Part shown: in pieces, positions 27,822 to 36,172 of the stretch | Numbering within the stretch: position 1 is the first letter of the stretch | Layout of the letters: each line of letters opens with the position of its first letter | DNA from: JAGVPT01 sp963717445 | GTDB taxonomy: Bacteria > Bacteroidota > Ignavibacteria > UBA10030 > UBA8401 | NCBI GenBank assembly: GCA_963717445.1 | Contig: OY970334.1 | Span: 2,170,001-2,234,000 of the forward strand | Reading direction: 5' to 3' | Length of the DNA: 64,000 nt | Translations under genes and position numbers: made by a program | Notes under the pieces: model-generated | Told to the model about the DNA's origin: nothing | Seen by the model: only the letters and a program-made list of their open reading frames with translations | The model's database searches: none

Positions 27822-28396
27822 AAAATTTTTGCCTCAATGCAGACGGAAGGAACCGGATATGGAACATCACAGCGACAATATCTGAAGTGAATTCGAACGG
27901 AGCGCTGAAGAAGAATGACATGAACTTTTCGATACAATTGCGGAACACTTTGTGCATTCGTACGCATTGATTTTCTTCAACAGATGTTATATTTGACCCT
28001 CAACCAGGCCTTTGGATATTGACACACCCTTAAGTCAACAATATAGTTAGAAAATTTTATATTGTGGATCAAAGAAGGATCGAGTGGACAGGCATTAGCA
28101 AGCGGCTGAATAGATCATCATCTGTCAGAGCTGGTAAGAATGCCCAATAAAATAAATAGTTTTCCTCTTTGGCGGTACAAGTGTACCGAAAACTGAACCA
28201 TCAAAAGAAATATTCCGTTGAGAGCGAAATACTTTTTCGCTATATTATACGCGGTCATTTCGTGCCCGTAGCTTCCAATTCGCCCTGTGAACGAAGTGAG
28301 CAGGTGGCGAATTGAGAATGCGCTGCTCTCTGGCGCATCGCTCCCGCAAAAAACCTGTGGGATTTCGCATTAGCAATATTCTACAAGTTTAACCCT
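27822..28396. other. Intergenic region before tRNA-Arg
   Basis: 575 bases without a supported gene. It contains the near-perfect dyad GGTACA-AG-TGTACC around 28175-28188, a 9-bp hairpin at 28276-28314, and at 28262-28273 a 12-base copy (GTGCCCGTAGCT) of the 5' end of the tRNA that begins at 28397. Confidence 0.6.
28276..28314. repeat. Hairpin CAATTCGCC/GGCGAATTG adjoining a tRNA fragment
   Basis: Arms 28276-28284 and 28306-28314 pair perfectly over nine bases; the inner CTG/CAG can extend the stem with a bulge. It lies directly after the 12-base duplicate of the tRNA-Arg 5' end. Confidence 0.6.
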
Positions 28397-28470
28397 GTGC
28401 CCGTAGCTCAACTGGATAGAGCACCAGCCTTCTAAGCTGGGGGTTGCGCGTTCGATTCGCGCCGGGCACA
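28397..28470 (+). tRNA. tRNA-Arg (anticodon UCU)
   Basis: 74 bases form a complete cloverleaf. The acceptor arms GTGCCCG and CGGGCAC pair over seven bases, with discriminator A. The D-arm is TAGCTCAACTGGATAGAGC. The anticodon stem CCAGC/GCTGG encloses loop CTTCTAA with anticodon TCT (28431-28433). The T-arm GCGCG-TTCGATT-CGCGC is standard. CCA is not encoded. It reads AGA codons. Confidence 0.97.
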
Positions 28471-28978
28471 CAAAGCTTTACATTTGTAAATTCTCTCCCC
28501 TTTTCTCTCTCGCAGTCAACGATTTGACTCTCAGCATCAGCCAAGTCCCTCTTTCTAATCGGATCCTCCGTTCGACCATTGACCCGCCCCTGTTACACGG
28601 GTCCTCATGTGACCGATGTCATTCTATCATTGAATGTCCATTGTCTATATTACCAACGTAGGAAGAAGAGATGATGAGAGAGCATAATATTCCCGAGCGG
28701 TGTGTGGCATAAATTCCAACGCCTGCTTCATCTTACCCGCCTGGGAATGTCTACCACGCACGATCTCGAATCACCCTTCTTATTTCTTAAAATCGCTGAC
28801 TCCAATCGGTTTCACGCTCTGAACACTTTCGCGAATTGTTTTGCAATCGCGAATCCATTTTCGGAGTGTGGCCGTTTAATTATCCATGAAAATATTGTGT
28901 ACCGTATTTTTCCCGGAGCACTTATAATCCACCGCAAGGCACCAAAAAGGCAACCAAAGAGGACACCGAGGAGAGCAA
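28471..28978. other. Intergenic region after tRNA-Arg
   Basis: 508 bases with no supported gene; a 97-codon frame at 28702-28995 lacks a ribosome site and overlaps the next gene start. At about 28930-28975 lies a quasi-periodic stretch (ACCGCAAGGCACCAAAAAGG and on) resembling one arm of the palindromic repeats farther right; its last part, GAGGAGAG, serves as ribosome site of the next gene. Confidence 0.55.
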
Positions 28979-31900
28979 ATGATGCGAGGATATAGTTTCC
29001 TTTTTATTTTGATTGTTACAACATCGATTCTTTTCACTAACCGGCCAATCATCGCCTCCACCGGAAACCGTACCGAGTCATCTATGTATCGCGATACGGC
29101 AGCTGCACAAAAAAGAAGAGAACAGAGTTTAATGAAAGTTCGGGAAGAACATCAGCGATGGATTGTTAACGGGATGCAAACTCAGGGAAAGAAACCGGCT
29201 TTTGCTGCTCCCCGGTCAGTCAATAAATCGATCCCCCGCTTTCGTGGAAAGAATAACAGCATTGAAACGGCAACGCAGTCCATTTTCCCAGATTTTACTT
29301 TTGGGTCCAACGGGACCGTGAGAAGTAACATCAACGACGGCGACGGCACCGACGACGAGGCGTTTGCCGTTGCGGTGCAATCGAACGGAAAAATCATTGC
29401 GGCAGGAAAATCATACGACTATTCGATTCCGGACTACGAGATTGCACTCACGCGCTACAACTCTGACGGCACTATCGACAACACCTTTGGGTTGGACGGT
29501 ACGATACGGAGCTTCATTTATGAAGGCGCCAACATTGACGACGAGGCGAGAGCTATTGCCATCCAACCGGACGGAAAAATTGTCATTGCCGGAAGTTCGG
29601 TCGCATCGCTGTCGTATGCGACAAATTTCGCGGTCGCACGATACGATTCAAACGGGCACCCCGATAACACGTTCGGCATCAGCGGAAATGAAAGCTTCTT
29701 CATCGCTCAAGGAGACAGCTTCGACGATGAAGCGCGTGCCGTGGCGATTCAGCCGGATGGAAAAATTATCGCCGCCGGGTTTTCAGAGAGCGGACCATCA
29801 TACTCAAACGCTTTTGCCCTTGTCCGTCTTAAAGCAGACGGGTCATTCGACAGTACGTTCGGGACAAACGGTAGCGTTATCAGCAACGTCACCGGGGGCG
29901 ATGGCAGCGATGATTACATTACTTCCCTTGTCCTTCAGCCGGACGGAAAGGTTGTCGTGGCCGGCTCATCCCGAAACGGAGTATCAGAAACGACTGCCTT
30001 TGCGGTCGCACGGTTTAATTCAAACGGATCCCCGGACAACACTTTTGGAACAAGTGGCTCGGTAAGGACCTTTATCGCAGGCGGAGACAGCACTGTCGAC
30101 ATCGCATATTCTGTTGCCCTCACAACGGACGGTAAAATTGTCGCAGCAGGAAGTTCTCAAAGCGCTTCGCCTACCGCGTACGCTTTTGCGCTCGCCCGAT
30201 ACACCTCTGCGGGATTGCTCGACAATATTTTCGGCAGCGACGGCACGACGAGAGGTTTCATCTCAGGCGGAAGTAATCTGGACGATATATGTACTTCGAT
30301 CGCAATACGGCCCGACGGAACAATAGCGGCTGGCGGATACTCTGAAGATTCAACGTTTCATAATGCGTTCGCCATAGCGCTGTTCGATTCAACCGGCGAA
30401 AACGAATCACTCAGAAATTACATTTCAACAAATTCGGATGATGACTTCGCTTACTCGCTTGCCCTCACGTCAGACGGTAAAATTGTTTCCGCAGGAGTTT
30501 CACAAACTTCGGGGAGGGCGTTTGCAGCAGCACGGTATGTGATCCAGCCGGTCGGAATAACCACCCTTTCAGCCACGGGTGTAGGAGACAATTCTGCAAC
30601 TCTGAACGGAGAGGTCAATGCGGGAGGATTAAGCTTGACTGTTCGATTCCTTTATGGAACTACAACCGCGGTTTACACCGACAGCGTTGCCGCATCTCCT
30701 TCCCCCGTAGGGGGAGACTCTTCTGTTTCAATATCAGCGCTCTTGCGAAATTTAGCGCTCAACACAACATATTACTACTCCATTTCTGCTAACGGCTCGG
30801 GGGGCTATTATCGCGGCACTGAATCTTCGTTCACAACTTCACGTTCGCCGCTGGGACCGGGATATGCACTGCTGTTCAGCAGCTCCAACTTTACCTACGC
30901 CAGCGTGTCAAACTCAGTGCGCAATTCCACCTCGTTTACTGTCGAACTCTGGTTCAAAAGCACAACCTCGTACGGCAGCAGCGGCGCTCAATGGTATAAC
31001 GGCGTTGGATTGGCCGACGGATTCTATAACACGAATTCAAATGATTTCGGAATATCGCTCGCCGCGGGACATGTATTGTTTGGGATCGGGAATCCCGATG
31101 TTACAATTCAGAGCACGAAGACGTATAATGACGGGAGGTGGCACCACGTCGCTGCAAGCTGGACAAGTAGTTCGGGCCAAATGCTTCTCTATGTCGACGG
31201 TACACTTGCGAGCAGCAGTGCTTCCTCCTCTACGAATTACCGCAACGACCCAAACACGATAACGATAGGAGCCAGTCAAAATCAAAATGCATTTCTCGAC
31301 GGCACCATAGACGAGGTGCGGGTCTGGGACACTGTTTTGACACAACAAGCGATCCAGTCCTGGATGAATAGATCTTTAACCGCATCGCATCCCAATTATT
31401 CAAAACTGCTCGCATACTATACTCTTGATGAGGGAACGGGCCACAACGTAGACGACCTGACCGGAAATCGAAACGACGGATTAACAATCGGGTCGCCTGC
31501 CTGGGTTACATCGACGGCACCGCTCGGATCAACAGGCTCCTGGGTTTCGTCGAAGACTCTCACCCAGGTCGGGTCAGCCGGAACCTCACTCTCGTTTACT
31601 TTCAGTTCCACTCCCGATTCCGTAAACAATAATGTAGGATTGTACGCATACGGCTCTCCATCGGACTCCGCTGTCTTGAGCGAATCATTACCTCCCGGTG
31701 TCCATGGCCGGGAACCTGTCATCTGGGGCGTTTACCCCCGCGGGATCGACACTGCCAGCATCACGATGAGCTATGGCGGCTTTCTCGGCATCACCAACAT
31801 TTCAGATTTGCATCTCTTAAAACGTGAAAGTGCCGACAGTGCTTGGACAGATGTTACCTCGCAATTCGTGAATAACACGTCGGACAGTATTTTTTCTGCA

Positions 31901-32554
31901 AGCAACGTTTCGAGCTTTTGCGAATATGCTATCGGGGGCGGTGCCGACAATGCTCTTAACGTCGAGGCCAACGCCTTTGCCGCGGAATCAGATTATAATT
32001 CTGTAACCATCACATGGAAAACACAATCCGAAGTAAACAACGCGGGCTTTAACGTCCTGAGAAAGGCTCCGCTGGAGAAAAATTTTACGTTAACTGGAAG
32101 CTTCTTAACAGACCCGGCGCTACAAGGACTCGGCAATAGCGCAACCGGCAAGACATATATGTATAAAGATGTCAAGCTGAAAGGACCGGGCGCGTATTCG
32201 TATGAAATTCAAAGCGTGAACACCAACGGTGCGGTGGAAACTCTTAATACAATCAACGTTTCGTTGGAATCGCCGAAGAACTACACACTCTATCAGAATT
32301 ATCCAAACCCGTTCAACCCCAGCACGACAATCCAGTTCGACCTTAAACAACTATCGACGGCGACGCTTGAAATTTATAATATGCTTGGGCAAAAAGTGGT
32401 CGAGAATAACTATGGAAATATGAATGCGGGAGAGTACAACGAAGTTGTGAATATGGACAGGTTTGCCAGCGGAGTGTATTACTACAGGATCATCGCTAAT
32501 GGAGCCGACGGAGAAAAGTTTACATCAATAAAAAACATGGTCCTGATAAAGTAA
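28979..32554 (+). CDS. Large surface protein: delta-60 repeats, LamG domain, T9SS sorting domain
   Basis: 1191 residues with a signal peptide (SFLFILIVTTSILFTNRPIIAS). Residues about 95-525 are seven delta-60-type repeats, each with a DNTFG...DGT start, a DDEA turn, QPDGKIVAAG and FAVARY strands, probably a beta-propeller. A fibronectin-like stretch (about 530-620) precedes a LamG/concanavalin-like domain (about 640-810; FTVELWFKS, WHHVAASW, LYVDGTLAS, LDGTIDEVRVWD). The C-terminus is a T9SS sorting domain (YPNPFNPST, YNMLGQKVV, ASGVYYYRI, NMVLIK). GAGGAG precedes the ATG pair. Likely a cell-surface adhesion or binding protein; no enzyme motif was recognised. Confidence 0.88.
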   Translation: MMRGYSFLFILIVTTSILFTNRPIIASTGNRTESSMYRDTAAAQKRREQSLMKVREEHQRWIVNGMQTQGKKPAFAAPRSVNKSIPRFRGKNNSIETATQSIFPDFTFGSNGTVRSNINDGDGTDDEAFAVAVQSNGKIIAAGKSYDYSIPDYEIALTRYNSDGTIDNTFGLDGTIRSFIYEGANIDDEARAIAIQPDGKIVIAGSSVASLSYATNFAVARYDSNGHPDNTFGISGNESFFIAQGDSFDDEARAVAIQPDGKIIAAGFSESGPSYSNAFALVRLKADGSFDSTFGTNGSVISNVTGGDGSDDYITSLVLQPDGKVVVAGSSRNGVSETTAFAVARFNSNGSPDNTFGTSGSVRTFIAGGDSTVDIAYSVALTTDGKIVAAGSSQSASPTAYAFALARYTSAGLLDNIFGSDGTTRGFISGGSNLDDICTSIAIRPDGTIAAGGYSEDSTFHNAFAIALFDSTGENESLRNYISTNSDDDFAYSLALTSDGKIVSAGVSQTSGRAFAAARYVIQPVGITTLSATGVGDNSATLNGEVNAGGLSLTVRFLYGTTTAVYTDSVAASPSPVGGDSSVSISALLRNLALNTTYYYSISANGSGGYYRGTESSFTTSRSPLGPGYALLFSSSNFTYASVSNSVRNSTSFTVELWFKSTTSYGSSGAQWYNGVGLADGFYNTNSNDFGISLAAGHVLFGIGNPDVTIQSTKTYNDGRWHHVAASWTSSSGQMLLYVDGTLASSSASSSTNYRNDPNTITIGASQNQNAFLDGTIDEVRVWDTVLTQQAIQSWMNRSLTASHPNYSKLLAYYTLDEGTGHNVDDLTGNRNDGLTIGSPAWVTSTAPLGSTGSWVSSKTLTQVGSAGTSLSFTFSSTPDSVNNNVGLYAYGSPSDSAVLSESLPPGVHGREPVIWGVYPRGIDTASITMSYGGFLGITNISDLHLLKRESADSAWTDVTSQFVNNTSDSIFSASNVSSFCEYAIGGGADNALNVEANAFAAESDYNSVTITWKTQSEVNNAGFNVLRKAPLEKNFTLTGSFLTDPALQGLGNSATGKTYMYKDVKLKGPGAYSYEIQSVNTNGAVETLNTINVSLESPKNYTLYQNYPNPFNPSTTIQFDLKQLSTATLEIYNMLGQKVVENNYGNMNAGEYNEVVNMDRFASGVYYYRIIANGADGEKFTSIKNMVLIK

Positions 32555-32603
32555 AAGGCCTTCCACAAAATGGTGGTGCAGGGAAAAAACCGCATATCCC
32601 TGT

Positions 32604-33176
32604 TCAGGTCTGTTTCAAGTCGGACAGAATTTCTTCCGTTCTTCGGACCCTTCCCATTCTTCCAAATATCCTGTTTATCGGATATTCGTGCTCTTCTTTA
32701 GAACGGGCTGAGCAGGCATCCTCAACAAAGATCTGCTGGTATCCGTATTCGTATGCAAACCGGGCAGTGCTCTCCACGCCGGCATTTGTAGAAATTCCGC
32801 ATAAGACGATCGTTTCTATCTTTCGCCTTCGGAGCTGCATATCGAGTTCCGTTCCGTAAAAAGCACCCCATTGTCGCTTCGTTATCACAATGTCCCCCGG
32901 TTCCGGACCTAGCTCAGGAACAATTTCAGCCCAATCAAGAGGCCTTGGAATATTCATTTGCATCGTTGTGTCGGCGACCGGGTGAAGGGCATCTTTCCCA
33001 TCGGTAGAGGGAGTCACTCTTACGAGAAATACCGGCATTTGATTCTTGCGAAAAGCCTGTGCAATCTTTACGGCGTTTGCCACAACGGCGCTTGAAGGAT
33101 ACGGCTGGGTCTGTATCCCGACAATCCCTTTTTGCAGATCGATGACGACCAGGGCTGTGTTTGTTTTGTCAATCAT
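32604..33176 (-). CDS. Isochorismatase-family cysteine hydrolase
   Basis: Cytoplasmic hydrolase of about 190 residues when begun at ATG 33176 (the frame is open 40 codons farther up but that part looks non-coding). The cysteine-hydrolase triad is visible: Asp in ALVVIDLQKG, Lys in VITKRQWGAFYGTELD, and Cys in LCGISTNAGVESTARFA with the usual cis-peptide region. Family members cleave isochorismate, nicotinamide, ureidoacrylate or related amides; the specific substrate cannot be read off. It stands alone, converging on the large surface-protein gene and divergent from the ABC transporter, with no helpful neighbours. Confidence 0.85.
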   Translation of the reverse strand: MIDKTNTALVVIDLQKGIVGIQTQPYPSSAVVANAVKIAQAFRKNQMPVFLVRVTPSTDGKDALHPVADTTMQMNIPRPLDWAEIVPELGPEPGDIVITKRQWGAFYGTELDMQLRRRKIETIVLCGISTNAGVESTARFAYEYGYQQIFVEDACSARSKEEHEYPINRIFGRMGRVRRTEEILSDLKQT

Positions 33177-33531
33177 AATTAATTTACAATAAGGGTGTGT
33201 GCAAAATGTTAGATGTAGTGAAGTAAATTTAGGCGAAAGCCTGTCGAAATGCAATTCTTGGATAGAGGTTTGGCAAGGTGACGGACATCTTGTCAATGTA
33301 TATTGTCAAAAATTTCGGTGGAATGCGGTGTCCGTCACCTTTCACAGGAATTCAAAATTGATCATTACTCTTCATCCAGAGCGCGCGATTAATAAAGAAG
33401 AAAATATTATATTGGAGCATCGTGAAGCGTACACAATTGGGATTGGCAAGAAGCTCGACATGACCGCAGGGTATTCGCCTTTTTCCGATACTTTTATGAC
33501 CGTTGATTCATACTAGCTTTTGAGTCTACCA
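33177..33531. other. Intergenic region with a 13-bp inverted repeat
   Basis: 355 bases without a supported gene; a 105-codon frame (33199-33516) spans the repeat and is not protein-like. It contains the perfect inverted repeat at 33275-33341 described separately. Confidence 0.55.
33275..33341. repeat. Inverted repeat AAGGTGACGGACA / TGTCCGTCACCTT
   Basis: The arms 33275-33287 and 33329-33341 match perfectly over 13 bases around a 41-base spacer that holds TTGTCAA twice. GGTGTCCGTCACC-type ends are, to my recollection, frequent at REP-like elements linked to RAYT transposases; no transposase lies here. Probably a non-autonomous element or remnant. Confidence 0.6.
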
Positions 33532-35292
33532 ATGCCTAAGAAAGATTTGTCGCAATTAGAGTTCAAGCATACTCATCCGTTTGTGAATTTTTTGCACTTC
33601 TACAACGGACAATATCTGAAGCTCACCGCCGCGATAATTCTCTTCACGATAAAACATTCCCCCGTCTGGATTCTGCCGGTCGTGATCGCGAGAATCATCA
33701 ACATCATCAGCGATACGTCCAAATATTCCGTTCATGATTTATGGAGCATCGGGGGATTTTTTTTCATCATCATCATTCAAAATATTCCGATGCATACGCT
33801 TTATGTGAGGGTCTTCAGCAGCGCAGTCAACACGATGCAACTGAACTTAAGATCCTCGATCGTCGAGCGGCTTCAGGAATTATCCATTTCATTCCACGAT
33901 AATTATCAATCCGGCAAGCTTCAGACAAAGGTGCTCCGCGATGTCGAGACGCTCGAAATACTCTCGCGCAATCTCATGAACTCCGTCATGCCGGCAATTC
34001 TCACGATTGCCTTTGCGTTTTCGTTCACGATACTCAAACAGCCGCTGGTGGCAATTTTTTATCTGATTTCGGTCCCCGTTTCATCCAGCCTCGTTTTCTT
34101 CTTTTCGAAGAAGATGACGGCAAGGAATAAAGAGTACCGCACGGAAATAGAATCGCTCTCTGCAAATGTGATTGAGATGATACAAATGATCCCTATTACC
34201 AGAGCACACGGCGTCGAAGAGGTCGAGGTCTCCAAGATGAATTCGCGCCTTGAAAAGGTAAAAACGAAAGGCATTCGTCTTGAAATGATCGGGGCAATAT
34301 TCGGCGCAAGCTCATGGACATCGTTCCAGATTGTGATGCTTGTATGCCTGATGTTCACGGCCTTCCTGGCATTCAAAAAGCAAATCAGCATCGGCGACGT
34401 TGTCCTGTTCCAAAGCTTTTTTGCCATGATCGTCGGTGCCGTGAATCTGATTCTCAATTCATACCCAGACCTTGCCCGCGGTTTTGAATCAATTCGATCG
34501 ATCGGCGAGATCCTCGAATCTCCGGACATAGAACAGAATGAGGGAAAGCGAAGCGTATCATCGGTTGCAGGGAAATTTGTTTTTGACAATGTCAGTTACA
34601 CGTATGACAAAGCACAACCGCCGGCAATAAAAAATATTTGCCTGGAAATATCTGCGGGGGAGTCGGTTGCCGTTGTCGGCGAATCGGGGTCGGGGAAAAC
34701 GACATTGATGAGTCTTGTCATCGGTTTTAGAAGGCCGACCGCGGGGCGCATACTACTCGATGGAGCGGACATGCGGGAATTAGACCTCCGTCGGTATCGC
34801 AGGTTCCTGGCGGTTGTGCCGCAAACCACGCTTCTCTTCAGCGGATCTGTCCGCGAAAATATTTTCTATGGTATCGATACGATGAACGATCGCCGGCTCT
34901 GGGAGGTGTTGGAAATGGCAAATGCGGCGGAGTTTGTTTCGAAATTGCCCAACGGGCTCGATACCAAGCTCGGCGAATTAGGAACACGGCTGTCGGGCGG
35001 CCAGCGCCAGCGCATTTCAATTGCACGCGCGTTAGCGAGAAATCCCAAGGTGATTGTGCTTGATGAGGCGACCTCGTCGCTCGACGTTGTGTCGGAATCT
35101 CTGATTCAGGAAGCGATACAGCGGTTGATCAGCGGCCGAACAACCTTCATTGTCGCGCATCGTTTATCGACAATCCGAAATGCCGGCAGGATTTTGGTAA
35201 TGAAGAACGGTGCATGTGTCGAGTCTGGAACACACGAAGAGTTGATGAATGCAAAAGGCGAATTCTATAAATATAAACTGTTGCAGCAATAG
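33532..35292 (+). CDS. ABC transporter, fused permease and ATPase (MsbA-like exporter)
   Basis: Half-transporter of 586 residues, acting as a homodimer in the inner membrane. Six membrane segments (about 25-300) precede an ATPase with Walker A GESGSGKTT, Q-loop VPQTTLLFSGSVREN, signature LSGGQRQR, Walker B VIVLDEATS and H-loop AHRLST, all intact. I use ATG 33532; a TTG four codons earlier is possible. Drug, lipid or peptide export is typical of this type, but the sequence does not tell which. It stands alone between an isochorismatase and purE and shares a hairpin terminator with the latter. Confidence 0.9.
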   Translation: MPKKDLSQLEFKHTHPFVNFLHFYNGQYLKLTAAIILFTIKHSPVWILPVVIARIINIISDTSKYSVHDLWSIGGFFFIIIIQNIPMHTLYVRVFSSAVNTMQLNLRSSIVERLQELSISFHDNYQSGKLQTKVLRDVETLEILSRNLMNSVMPAILTIAFAFSFTILKQPLVAIFYLISVPVSSSLVFFFSKKMTARNKEYRTEIESLSANVIEMIQMIPITRAHGVEEVEVSKMNSRLEKVKTKGIRLEMIGAIFGASSWTSFQIVMLVCLMFTAFLAFKKQISIGDVVLFQSFFAMIVGAVNLILNSYPDLARGFESIRSIGEILESPDIEQNEGKRSVSSVAGKFVFDNVSYTYDKAQPPAIKNICLEISAGESVAVVGESGSGKTTLMSLVIGFRRPTAGRILLDGADMRELDLRRYRRFLAVVPQTTLLFSGSVRENIFYGIDTMNDRRLWEVLEMANAAEFVSKLPNGLDTKLGELGTRLSGGQRQRISIARALARNPKVIVLDEATSSLDVVSESLIQEAIQRLISGRTTFIVAHRLSTIRNAGRILVMKNGACVESGTHEELMNAKGEFYKYKLLQQ

Positions 35293-35309
35293 AATGTTAG
35301 TGTTAAGCG

Positions 35310-35347
35310 AAAAAAAGAAAGCCCGTCCAAGAATGTTGGGCGGGCTT
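35310..35347 (-). terminator. Intrinsic terminator (12-bp stem) between ABC transporter and purE
   Basis: AAGCCCGTCCAA pairs with TTGGGCGGGCTT (one G-U) across the loop GAATG. On the minus strand a run of T with one C follows, fitting termination of purE. On the plus strand ATTAATTTT follows, so it may also end the ABC transporter transcript. Confidence 0.85.
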
Positions 35348-35370
35348 ATTAATTTTCAACTCCATGAGAG

Positions 35371-35868
35371 CTACGCCTGTCGTGGGTCCGGATGCTCGAG
35401 CGCCGCTTTTACTTGCAGTTCACGATACCGCTTAATTGCGTCGCGGAATTCAGGATGTTTCCCTGAAAGAATCGCAGCAGCAAACAGAGCCGCGTTGATC
35501 GCTCCCGCTTTACCGATTGCAAGCGTTCCTACAGGAATTCCCGCAGGCATTTGCACCATTGATAGAAGTGAATCCATTCCGTGGAGTGATTTCGATTCCA
35601 TTGGAACGCCGAGAACGGGGAGCAATGTCTTTGCCGCCGCAACTCCTGCCAGATGCGCTGCACCGCCTGCAGCAGCGATAATCACCTCAATGCCGCGCGC
35701 CTCTGCCGACGAAACATAGTCAAACAGTAAATCAGGTGTTCGATGTGCCGAGAGAACCTGCGCTTCGTACGAAATGTTCAATTGATCGAGCATGGCGCCG
35801 CAATGCTGAAGCGCTTCCCAGTCCGATTTTGAACCCATGATAAGTCCGACTAATACTTTTTCAGGCAT
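35371..35868 (-). CDS. purE: N5-carboxyaminoimidazole ribonucleotide mutase PurE
   Basis: Purine biosynthesis step moving the carboxylate of N5-CAIR to C4 to form CAIR. 165 residues, standard class I length. The phosphate and active-site motifs are MGSKSDW (residues 11-17), SAHRTPD with the catalytic histidine, AAAGGAAHLAGVAAA, and GVPMESKSLHGMDSLLS; MQMPAGIPVGTLAIGKAGAINAA-type C-terminal region is complete. No purK lies beside it. It ends at the shared intrinsic terminator. Confidence 0.97.
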   Translation of the reverse strand: MPEKVLVGLIMGSKSDWEALQHCGAMLDQLNISYEAQVLSAHRTPDLLFDYVSSAEARGIEVIIAAAGGAAHLAGVAAAKTLLPVLGVPMESKSLHGMDSLLSMVQMPAGIPVGTLAIGKAGAINAALFAAAILSGKHPEFRDAIKRYRELQVKAALEHPDPRQA

Positions 35869-36172
35869 CTTTTCTCCGTTTTATTTTTCCTATTATTTGG
35901 CCAACACGATTCTCTTTGCTTCGGCCCCTAGGCGGAACTTCCAAAAACATAGAATCACGCGAAGACGCAAAGCCGCGTGGGTTTTATTTTTAATGTATTT
36001 CGCGACTTGACGACTTTATGTGAGATAGGCTTTCCTGATTTTTCATAAAGCTCAATCTATAAAAATAAATTCCACTTGCAAGTCTGGAGGTATTTCGCGC
36101 TGGATCATATACGCTCCGGCAAAAATGATCTCTGCGCCCGCCGGGTAAACTACCGTGTCTATGCTTGAGGGG
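35869..36172. other. Intergenic region between purE and the Sel1 gene
   Basis: 304 bases. It holds one arm-like repeat (CGCGAAGACGCAAAGCCGCG near 35957-35976) and, on the minus strand, a protein-like remnant of a sorting domain (35990-36165). Confidence 0.6.
35990..36165 (-). pseudogene. Degraded remnant of a T9SS-type C-terminal domain
   Basis: Reading leftward in one frame gives VVYPAGAEIIFAGAY; a one-base shift then yields DPARNTSRLASGIYFYRLSF, which is the conserved end of a FlgD/T9SS-like sorting domain (AGxxxIxFxG...LASGIYFYRL), and the frame ends at TAA near 35990. No start or upstream domain is present; the Sel1 gene lies immediately upstream, so this may be the tail of a lost gene or of an earlier longer version of that gene. 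Confidence 0.5.

Noticed and set aside
28702..28995. 97-codon frame upstream of the delta-60 gene
   Set aside because: Overlaps a better-supported start, lacks a ribosome site, and contains repeat-arm sequence.
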